A stretch of DNA of 7,617 nucleotides from Deltaproteobacteria bacterium (GTDB taxonomy: Bacteria > Desulfobacterota > Binatia > UBA9968 > CAXXLF01), in assembly GCA_022571535.1 (NCBI GenBank), contig JACZXR010000100.1:1-7617 (forward strand), written 5' to 3'. A program made the translations under genes and the position numbers. This document shows, piece after piece, positions 1-4,388 of this stretch. Below the pieces are notes generated by a model. That model did no database searches and was not told the DNA's origin. It was given only the letters and a program-made list of their open reading frames with translations. The first letter of the stretch is position 1; each line of letters starts with the position of its first letter.

Positions 1-85
1 GCACGACCTGGAACGACACGATGCAGGTACGTATTTCAGGCTCATTCGGATCTGCCTTTTTCTGATAACTTATTTGAAAGATCAT
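1..85 (-). CDS. Possible 5' end of a hypothetical gene running off the left edge
   Basis: An open frame starts with ATG at 85..83 and stays open for 28 codons to the window edge (begins MIFQISYQ, ends SFQVV). A purine-rich GAGAGGG lies seven bases before the ATG and fits a ribosome binding site. A TGA lies in frame four codons upstream of the ATG, so the start can only be this ATG or the GTG just before it. No domain can be recognised in so short a piece. A TTGACA box about 95 bases upstream could drive it. It may be a chance frame; the binding site and lack of stops are the only support. Confidence 0.33.
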   Translation of the reverse strand, partial: MIFQISYQKKADPNEPEIRTCIVSFQVV

Positions 86-153
86 CACCGTACCCTCTCA
101 ATAATATCCTCCCGTAGGACCACTCCGCTGTCGTATCCGCGAAACATAGCGTA

Positions 154-182
154 GCTTTATCGCTGCTGGTGGTCTGTGTCAA
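154..182 (-). promoter_or_regulatory. Weak candidate sigma-70 promoter
   Basis: On the minus strand a perfect TTGACA (182..177) is followed after 17 bases by TAAAGC (159..154), a poor -10 box. It points at the partial gene at the left edge with a leader of roughly 60 bases. The -35 is convincing and the -10 is not. Confidence 0.25.
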
Positions 183-190
183 GGAACTTC

Positions 191-229
191 GTAGGACTCA
201 ATTAAAGCGTCGATTAATTGCGTCCTGGC
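191..229 (+). repeat. REP-like hairpin repeat, copy 1
   Basis: A GTAG foot (191-194) leads into a 12-position stem, 194-205 against 214-225, with GGAC/GTCC at the base and CAATTAA/TTAATTG above. There is one T-C mismatch (198/221). The loop is AGCGTCGA. The tail continues CCTGGC and then a GTGAAA motif also seen after copy 2. GTAG followed by an imperfect hairpin is the known form of REP elements moved by REP-associated tyrosine transposases (RAYTs). The assignment to that class is inference, since no transposase gene is in the window. Confidence 0.72.
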
Positions 230-336
230 AAGAAGTGAAATAAGTCAGCACGTAGGCTTCGCCCCTAAAAGACGGCACTTTTTAAGAATCACATTAATCA
301 AACATTAGTCAGTGCTCTCTGAGATCGGTCACATCC

Positions 337-954
337 TCAGCCGTTAGCTGAGCAGAGCTCCGCCTCGCGTCGGCTGAGCCTCTGGCGGACCATTTCCTCC
401 AACGCAACTCGCGGGCAGATATAACCTTTAATGTAGTCGAGGAGCTTAGTTGCGACTCCTCGAATCCTCTCTTCTGTGGCCTGGTCGAGACACCGGCCTT
501 GCTCATCGAAAAGCTGCTGTACCCCGGCGACTGAGACCGGTCCTGGCAGGACAATGGCCCCGACGTGTGAGCAGACGCTTCGGAGTTGTTCAAGGGCCTT
601 GATGGCTCCGATTTGCCCCGCTGCCACGCCAAGAAGAGCAACCGGCTTACCCGCAAGAATAGACGGGAAACCAAGGTTTTCAATTACAAGCTTGAGCACA
701 CTGCTGAAGCTGCCATGGTACTCCGGTGTGCTCAAAATCACCCCGGTCGCTACAGAGACTTTTTCTTGAAGCAACTTCGCCCCCTGCCCCTCTCCGTCCA
801 TTCCCGGAAATGGTAAGTTAAGCGTTGACGGGTCGATGAGTTCAACACCCACGTCGTCGTGCTTTCGAAGCTCGTCCGCTACCAGCGCCAGCGCCTTTGC
901 AGTGAAGTTGCCTGGCCGGACAGTTCCCTGGATCGCAACAATTTGAATGGCCAT
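337..954 (-). CDS. NADPH-dependent FMN reductase family flavoprotein
   Basis: This is a 205-residue cytoplasmic flavodoxin-fold oxidoreductase, the usual length for the SsuE/chromate-reductase/azoreductase-like family. These enzymes use NAD(P)H to reduce bound FMN and pass electrons to quinones, chromate, azo compounds or partner monooxygenases. Visible motifs are the N-terminal phosphate-binding loop GTVRPGN (residues 10-16), TPEYHGSFSSVLK (76-88), which is the family's flavin-contacting TPEY-x-x-S block, and KPVALLGVAAGQIGA (103-117). The start is the ATG at 954, because GGAGGG sits about eight bases before it; a GTG seven codons earlier would overlap that site. The gene appears monocistronic, with its own promoter at 1038-1066. 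The C-terminal 30 residues, rich in Arg and Glu, extend past the core fold. The true electron acceptor cannot be told from sequence, and no monooxygenase partner lies beside it. Confidence 0.88.
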   Translation of the reverse strand: MAIQIVAIQGTVRPGNFTAKALALVADELRKHDDVGVELIDPSTLNLPFPGMDGEGQGAKLLQEKVSVATGVILSTPEYHGSFSSVLKLVIENLGFPSILAGKPVALLGVAAGQIGAIKALEQLRSVCSHVGAIVLPGPVSVAGVQQLFDEQGRCLDQATEERIRGVATKLLDYIKGYICPRVALEEMVRQRLSRREAELCSANG

Positions 955-991
955 GATAAAATCCCTCCTTCCCACTCATTTCGGGTCGAAA

Positions 992-1011
992 TATATCCTT
1001 CGCAGGATACA
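992..1011 (-). promoter_or_regulatory. Leader hairpin with GCGA tetraloop upstream of the FMN reductase
   Basis: On the minus strand TGTATCCT and AGGATATA pair around a four-base GCGA loop, giving an eight-pair stem with one G-U wobble. GCGA is a GNRA tetraloop, the most stable class. It lies about 40 bases before the ATG and downstream of the predicted -10, so it should be in the mRNA leader. It has no U-run and is not a terminator. A role in mRNA stability or protein binding is possible but unproven. Confidence 0.45.
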
Positions 1012-1037
1012 CCTAAATAGGCACCGTTTGAATGCTA

Positions 1038-1066
1038 AAAATAGACTGACTTGCTCTACTGTTCAA
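1038..1066 (-). promoter_or_regulatory. Sigma-70-type promoter for the FMN reductase gene
   Basis: TTGAAC (1066..1061) and TATTTT (1043..1038) are separated by exactly 17 bases on the minus strand. Transcription would begin near 1030 and give a leader of about 75 bases that includes the GCGA hairpin. It lies between the degenerate repeat at 1071 and the gene, so the reductase need not be co-transcribed with the dioxygenase upstream. Confidence 0.5.
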
Positions 1067-1070
1067 TCGT

Positions 1071-1109
1071 GTAGAAGATTCCACTGAAGCGTCGTTGAAT
1101 TGCGTTTGG
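1071..1109 (+). repeat. REP-like hairpin repeat, degenerate copy
   Basis: A GTAG foot (1071-1074), the block GATTCC (1077-1082), the loop GCGTCG (1089-1094) and the tail TTGAATTGCG (1095-1104) align to the copy at 5408 with small gaps. The stem is interrupted by several mismatches. The following GGCAGTGAAA also resembles the sequence after copy 1. It sits just beyond the 3' boundary of the dioxygenase cassette. Confidence 0.5.
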
Positions 1110-1123
1110 CAGTGAAACAGAAT

Positions 1124-1179
1124 GCCTAACGCCTCAAATCACCGGCGCCAAAGGCGTCCGGTGCATTTGTCGGTTATGC
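1124..1179 (-). other. attC: attC-like integron recombination site
   Basis: Read on the minus strand, GCATAAC (1179..1173) opens the site and GTTAGGC (1130..1124) closes it. GTTAGGC fits the integrase core GTTRRRY exactly, and GCATAAC differs from RYYYAAC at one position. Between them are inner boxes CAAAT-ACCGG and CCGGTG-ATTTG, a GC-rich inner stem and a three-base loop. Two bases (1157 and 1164) are extrahelical, both on the same arm, as in true attC sites. An unpaired spacer separates the inner and outer boxes. The length of about 56 bases is at the small end for attC. The dioxygenase stop codon TAA lies inside GCATAAC, a typical cassette arrangement. There is no U-run, so an intrinsic terminator is less likely. 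Confidence 0.65.
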
Positions 1180-1832
1180 CTTTTGTAGCACGATGTTATA
1201 TTCATAAGTTTCTGGCTTATCTTGAACTTTGGAAGCAATCATGAGTTTGTGCTCTTCTTTGCTCTTACGTTTCAGCAAAAGGTCTGAGTCATTAAGTTCA
1301 TGACCAGGGAAATACATCTGCGTGATGATTTCAATATATCCTTTCTTGCTGATCTTAAAATGTATATGTGGAGGCCTTGTCCATGTATCAGATGCGGGAT
1401 AAGATCCAGGATAGACTGTTTTAAAACGAAACGCTCCATCTTTCCCACTTGGTACAATAGCCCAACCTTGAAAGTTAGGGTCCAATGGGGCCTTGTTTGA
1501 GTCATGCGGATGCCTATACCTTCCAGCTCCATTTGCTTGCCATAGGTCAACCGTGGCATCTTCGACTGACTTGTCATCCGTATCCAGAACTTGCCCCTGG
1601 ATAATGATTGTTTTCCCTTTAGCCACTCCCTCTTTCCCCTCTATTCTTGTCAGATCAAAATCCTTATCTTTCTGGGCCATCACGGGATAGAATGGTCCTT
1701 CGATTTCTTTTGGAGTTGGACTGCTTGCATACGCAGAACTTGCGAACAGGCCTAATGCCCCGCCAACGACTCCGCTCTTAATGAAAGTTCTTCGGTTCGT
1801 CTCATCCATATCTTGCTCCTTGTCTTGCATAA
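1130..1832 (-). mobile_element. Putative integron gene cassette carrying the dioxygenase
   Basis: The cassette is bounded at its 3' end by the attC-like site (cut expected after the G at 1130). At its 5' end it is bounded by a second core heptamer, GTTATGC (1833..1827), 18 bases before the start codon. If cut after the G and circularised, the first six bases TTATGC would complete the attC as GTTATGC. That is the perfect complement of its partner GCATAAC; in the integrated form one pair is lost because TTAGGC belongs to the neighbouring DNA. This match is the behaviour expected of a real cassette. It encloses one gene, is about 700 bp long, and is richer in A+T than the reductase gene. No attC lies upstream and no integron integrase is in the window, so it may be a lone cassette or sit at an attI or secondary site. 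Confidence 0.6.
1174..1809 (-). CDS. Exported intradiol ring-cleavage dioxygenase (protocatechuate/catechol type)
   Basis: This is a 211-residue non-heme Fe(III) dioxygenase that would open catechol-type aromatic rings between the two hydroxyls. The four expected iron ligands are visible: Tyr98 (in WQANGAGRY), Tyr137 (in PGSYP), His148 and His150 (in RPPHIHF). Arg145, next to the active site in the family, is present, as is the EGPFYP entry motif (37-42). The N-terminus carries a twin-arginine signal, NRRTFIKSG (5-13), then a hydrophobic stretch and AYASS, so export of the folded enzyme is predicted. The start is the ATG at 1809, with AAGGAG six bases upstream; an ATG at 1830 lies inside the cassette boundary heptamer and has poorer spacing. 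The C-terminus is Lys-rich. The substrate is unknown, and no other ring-cleavage pathway gene is nearby. The gene lies in a putative integron cassette. Confidence 0.88.
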   Translation of the reverse strand: MDETNRRTFIKSGVVGGALGLFASSAYASSPTPKEIEGPFYPVMAQKDKDFDLTRIEGKEGVAKGKTIIIQGQVLDTDDKSVEDATVDLWQANGAGRYRHPHDSNKAPLDPNFQGWAIVPSGKDGAFRFKTVYPGSYPASDTWTRPPHIHFKISKKGYIEIITQMYFPGHELNDSDLLLKRKSKEEHKLMIASKVQDKPETYEYNIVLQKA

Positions 1833-1840
1833 CTAGTAAG

Positions 1841-1866
1841 TATACTGCTGCAATTCCTGCAGTATA
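1841..1866 (-). promoter_or_regulatory. Operator-like palindrome upstream of the dioxygenase
   Basis: TATACTGC (1841-1848) and GCAGTATA (1859-1866) form a perfect inverted repeat with a ten-base centre, the size of a dimeric repressor site. On the minus strand each arm contains TATACT, a good -10 box. From the proximal one (1844..1839) transcription would start close to 1832, almost exactly the cassette boundary. A matching -35 is not evident. The palindrome lies just outside the cassette. Confidence 0.42.
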
Positions 1867-1979
1867 TCCCCTTTAGTATCCCGACCTCCCAAATTGAAAT
1901 CTCCAGACAATATCCATCAATTACCAAGGACTTGTCAAACCGACCCCACCCGACAAATACTGCGCCCCAGGCAGTCTAT

Positions 1980-2006
1980 CTGGATATCAGCCCGCGGTAT
2001 ATCCAG
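1980..2006. repeat. Perfect 8-bp inverted repeat
   Basis: CTGGATAT (1980-1987) and ATATCCAG (1999-2006) pair around an 11-base GC-rich loop. It lies 22 bases before a REP-like copy. No U-run follows on either strand, so termination is not indicated. Function unknown. Confidence 0.45.
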
Positions 2007-2027
2007 GTCCACAAACCATACATGGGC

Positions 2028-2063
2028 GAGACTCAATTAATGCGTCGATTAATTGCGTCCTGG
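2028..2063 (+). repeat. REP-like hairpin repeat, copy 2
   Basis: GAC-T-CAATTAAT (2030-2041) pairs with ATTAATTG-C-GTC (2048-2059) around a GCGTCG loop. The same T-C mismatch occurs as in copy 1, and one extra A-T pair closes the loop. The foot is GAG rather than GTAG. The tail CCTGG matches copy 1. Confidence 0.68.
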
Positions 2064-2208
2064 AAATGCATTGGTCTTATTTATCGTCTGTCGATTGCTA
2101 GGCTGGCCTGGAATATTTTCTGAAGGGTCCAAATTTGACCACTCTCCCCGTGCGTAGTCATCTGGAATGATCACTCACTTTAGAACTTGAGAGATGCTTA
2201 CTCAGTTC

Positions 2209-3773
2209 TCAACTGGCTTGGTGTTTAAGTGTGCCGACCGGATGGCGAAGTTTTCGTAGGGCATTCTCCTCTATTTGACGAACCCTCTCACGGGTCAGCG
2301 AAAATCTCTCTTCTATCTCTTTAAGGGTGTAGTCGCGGGGCTCGCCGATCCCAAACCACAAACGGAGCACGGCCTCTTGTCTCGGGGGTAGGATCGCAAT
2401 GGCCTCTCTTTTCTGCACCCCTAGATTCGCTTGTATAGTCTTTTCCAAGGGCCCGGGAATATACCTGTCCTCGACTAAATCGGCCAGGCAGCCTTCGCCC
2501 TCCTCCCCGATAGGCGAATCAAGATAAACTGTCTCGCTCTTAATTCTGATAATCCTTCGGGCCTCTTTCAAAGGTAGGCCCATCTTGTCTGCGATCTCTT
2601 AGGGGAGCGGCTCCCGCCCCAGATTTTGAAAAAGATCTCGAAATGAGAGGATCAATCTTTTTCTCTCTTCAACAACGTGGACAGGGATGCGGGTCGTACG
2701 TGCCGAGTTGCTGATCTCGCGTCTAATCGCCGCCCAAATCCACCAATGCGCATAAGTGGAGAATCGATATCCTAGACGATAATCAAACTTCTCCACCGCC
2801 TTCATGAGACCGATATTCCCATCCTGGACGAGATCTAAAAACTGATGACTTCTATTGGTGTATTGCTTCGCAAGAGTGACCACCAAGCGCAGATTTGCCT
2901 CGGTCAGCCTTTTTTTGGCCAGGTCAGCTTTCTGCCTCCCCTTAACCATGGACTGTATCTGCTGTTTGAGCTCCTCTTTCGGCATCTCGATGTCGTTTTC
3001 AATGGCCCGAATCTCAGAAAGGATAATTTCCCGCCTTTTCCTCTTAGTGCAGGCTTGTGTTTTCTCTTCCAGCCCTGTCAAGCGAGCATAAGATTCCTTC
3101 AGCTTTTCAGCCATCTCACTAATGCAGAACTTTGAAAGGCATAGACCTCTTATAATTTGAAACGTTCGTCCCTTTTTTCTGCAAAGGTCCCTTTCGAGAC
3201 AAGCCCCACGCTGAATAGAGACGTTTTTCTTTCTTTGCTCTCGGTACAAGGTGGCTAAATCTCGGGCAAGACAGCGGAGTTTCCCGATCTCTTTAAGGAA
3301 GCACTTTTGGTGGAAAGTCTGGCTGGCCTGACCGATAAGCAGCTCCAGGAATTCTCTTCCTTCTCCCGTATCCTGAAGTTCATCGGACACGCGGAGCTCA
3401 CCTCTTTTAATTTTGTCGCCGAGTTCGAGGGCACAGTGCAATGCGGTAGGCGATGAGAGGACCGCCTTGGCAACCTGAGCCTCTCACTCTTCTATCTGCT
3501 TCGCTAGCTCCACCTCATCCTCCCGGGTGAGCAGGGAACAGATCCTATATCCCGAAGGTACACCGCTGGCGTATCACTGCCCTGGGCCGCTTGCTCATCA
3601 AGCCCTCCATCTTCCTCTCCATCCAAATGAGTAAGCTCCAGCTCTTGTTGATCCCCTATGTCCACAAATTCCCGATCGCAAAATCTTGAAGGAAGCTCTT
3701 CCACTCGCCCCGGCAAAGTGTCCTCAAGGGAAACGCTGGGTTCGACTTCCTTGTGCTTGAATAGACTTTCCAT
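2209..3773 (-). pseudogene. RpoD-like sigma-70 factor, broken by one frameshift and two nonsense codons
   Basis: Conceptually this is a primary-type sigma factor of about 520 codons, which would direct RNA polymerase to promoters. Three lesions interrupt it. A base is missing in the CCC run at 3536..3534, between VYLRDIGSVP and LLTREDEVELAKQIEE. A TGA at 3486..3484 replaces an expected Gly codon before EAQVAKAV. A TAA at 2601..2599 replaces an expected Glu between LGREPLP and EIADKMGLP. Domains in order are a short acidic N-terminus (usual region 1.1 not seen), region 1.2, a long basic non-conserved region, region 2 (NLRLVVTLAKQYTNR to RIPVHVVEE), region 3, and region 4 with helix-turn-helix TRERVRQIEENALRKLRHP. 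After each lesion the reading resumes at the next expected residue, so decay of one gene is the simplest reading. Several DNA-contact positions are also altered. The surviving pieces could be expressed separately, but neither would make a complete sigma factor. Confidence 0.85.
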
Positions 3774-3791
3774 GCCTTAGGGAGAATAATC

Positions 3792-3817
3792 TGATCGGTT
3801 CGGGGTAGAGCCGATCA
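3792..3817 (-). repeat. Hairpin in the leader of the sigma factor remnant
   Basis: TGATCGG (3792-3798) and CCGATCA (3811-3817) form a perfect 7-bp inverted repeat with a 12-base loop, 18 bases from the ATG of the sigma remnant. It could be an operator or leader structure. It has no terminator U-run. Confidence 0.4.
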
Positions 3818-3964
3818 AAATGCGTGAATGTAGAAAGAAAAAAAGACCTGCTCGCCTGTTAACGGCCCCTGTTGTCCATTTGGTGTTTCCTCTCCGCGTT
3901 GTCGAGTTATAAGACCTAAATGATCTATCTTCCAAGCCCTAGGCAAAACTTAGCTGGGATGATG

Positions 3965-4033
3965 ATGGTCGAAAACGGTCTTAGGATTCAAAGCTCCTGC
4001 GAACTAAGGCTTTAGAAAAAGATCATCGACCAT
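3965..4033. repeat. Long-loop nested inverted repeat
   Basis: ATGGTCGA (3965-3972) is complementary to TCGACCAT (4026-4033). Inside it CTTAG (3980-3984) pairs with CTAAG (4004-4008). The nested arrangement could fold as an RNA or cruciform of about 70 bases, but the stems are short and chance is possible. Confidence 0.35.
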
Positions 4034-4056
4034 GCCGAACAGGCCAAGATGGTCCT

Positions 4057-4090
4057 GAGACGCATTTAGCGCGTTGTCTAATTGCCTCTT
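4057..4090 (+). repeat. REP-like hairpin repeat, highly degenerate copy
   Basis: GAG (4057-4059) pairs with CTC (4086-4088). GCATTTAGCG (4062-4071) and TCTAATTGC (4077-4085) resemble the two arms of the family with the central loop altered. The pairing has a bulge and mismatches. It is placed in the family by its layout and by being the only candidate in this gap. Confidence 0.35.
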
Positions 4091-4145
4091 GACTCACCGA
4101 GTCCCATATATCCCTACCGAACTTCCCCAGGAAAGAACGTTGTTT

Positions 4146-4186
4146 CCTACCTGATAAGGTGGTAGGAGGGAAAAAACATAGGAGGG
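4146..4186 (+). promoter_or_regulatory. Duplicated TAGGAGGG sites, the first inside a hairpin
   Basis: TAGGAGGG occurs at 4163-4170 and again at 4179-4186. The second is an ideal ribosome binding site five bases before the ATG at 4191. The first is paired in a hairpin, CCTACC (4146-4151) with GGTAGG (4161-4166), with a nine-base loop. Alternative pairing of the upstream arm with the second copy is possible and could hide the real site. Confidence 0.5.
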
Positions 4187-4190
4187 CTGC

Positions 4191-4328
4191 ATGGCTGTTA
4201 ACCTGAGAGCCTCCGTAAGAAGCGTGATTAATGAACTGAAGAAAAACATCGCTCAAGAGGCCTCCGAACTGGCGGGGGAGATATCGGAAGGCTTAAGGAA
4301 CGTAGGACTCAACTCAAGCGTCGTTTGA
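4191..4328 (+). CDS. Small amphipathic protein of three 11-residue repeats
   Basis: This is a 45-residue protein beginning MAVNLRASVRSV. It has a near-perfect ribosome binding site (AGGAGG, five bases before ATG). Hydrophobic residues fall at L5, V9, I13; L16, I20, A24; L27, I31, L35: spacing 4-4-3 repeated exactly three times. This is a hendecad pattern that predicts one continuous helix with a straight hydrophobic stripe. Such repeats occur in right-handed coiled coils and in membrane- or lipid-surface-binding helices. There is no signal peptide or Cys. Residues 38-45 and the TGA are encoded by the REP-like repeat that begins at 4302, so the native C-terminus may have been cut off. I recognise no family. 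It might help the downstream oxygenase gene (60 bases away, same strand), but nothing shows this. Confidence 0.5.
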   Translation: MAVNLRASVRSVINELKKNIAQEASELAGEISEGLRNVGLNSSVV

Positions 4329-4339
4329 GTTGAATCGCG
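4302..4339 (+). repeat. REP-like hairpin repeat, copy 3, overlapping the small gene's 3' end
   Basis: A GTAG foot (4302-4305) is followed by GGA and TCAACTCAA (4309-4317), which pair with TTGAGTTGA (4325-4333) and TC. There is one C-A mismatch (4308/4334). The loop is GCGTCGT. Relative to copy 1 the stem body has changed on both arms while staying paired. The repeat contains the stop codon of the small protein (4326-4328). Confidence 0.7.
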
Positions 4340-4388
4340 AGGTGCAATAGAATTTTCAAGAAGCCGAAAACAAATCGAGCAGTAGGGT

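Larger units (their letters stand above)
86..336. other. Gap without a supported gene
   Basis: This gap holds the weak promoter and one hairpin repeat (191-229), listed separately. A GTAGGAC at 115-121 followed by GTCGTATCC could be a badly eroded further repeat copy, but the stem does not form. No tRNA, attC-like site or terminator with a U-run is visible after the reductase gene that ends at 337. Confidence 0.5.
1834..2208. other. Gap between the dioxygenase cassette and the sigma factor remnant
   Basis: No gene is supported here. The gap carries the palindrome at 1841-1866, a hairpin at 1980-2006 and a repeat copy at 2028-2063. A plus-strand frame of 63 codons across 1932-2123 is judged spurious because it runs straight through the hairpin and the repeat and lacks a ribosome binding site. 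Confidence 0.55.
3774..4190. other. Divergent gap rich in inverted repeats
   Basis: This gap separates the minus-strand sigma remnant from the plus-strand small gene. It holds a hairpin (3792-3817), a long-loop inverted repeat (3965-4033), a degenerate REP-like copy (4057-4090) and a hairpin covering a purine-rich site (4146-4170). No good pair of -35/-10 boxes was found for either flanking gene. A minus-strand frame across 4023-4256 is antisense to the small gene and is not supported. Confidence 0.5.

Noticed and set aside
115..140. GTAGGAC followed by GTCGTATCC as a further copy of the hairpin repeat
   Set aside because: Only the foot and a three-base pairing at the base remain; loop and stem cannot be recognised.
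343..349. GTTAGCT near the end of the reductase gene as a cassette boundary
   Set aside because: It does not fit GTTRRRY, lies inside coding sequence, and no palindrome of attC size surrounds it. The reductase also has a long leader with its own promoter, unlike a cassette gene.
1119..1182. The attC-like palindrome as an intrinsic terminator for the dioxygenase
   Set aside because: There is no U-run on either side in the direction of transcription, and the bulged two-box structure with matching heptamers is better explained as attC.
1948..1970. CCGACAAAT is shared with the attC-like site and could mark a second attC upstream of the dioxygenase
   Set aside because: No GTTRRRY partner exists on the plus strand between here and 2100, and the following sequence does not fold into attC boxes.
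2599..2601. The in-frame TAA in the sigma gene as programmed stop-codon readthrough
   Set aside because: A second nonsense codon and a frameshift occur in the same gene, so decay is simpler.
2845..3135. Plus-strand frames inside the sigma factor remnant
   Set aside because: They are antisense to conserved sigma region 2 and the non-conserved region, with no binding site or family similarity.
4023..4256. A minus-strand 77-codon frame opposite the small gene
   Set aside because: It has no ribosome binding site, no protein-like pattern, and overlaps the better supported 4191-4328 gene and a repeat copy.
4307..4335. ACTCAAC and GTTGAAT in repeat copy 3 match integrase core patterns RYYYAAC and GTTRRRY, suggesting a second attC site
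   Set aside because: The pair spans only 29 bases with no inner boxes or spacer, and the other copies of the same repeat do not keep the heptamers. It is better explained as the REP-like hairpin.
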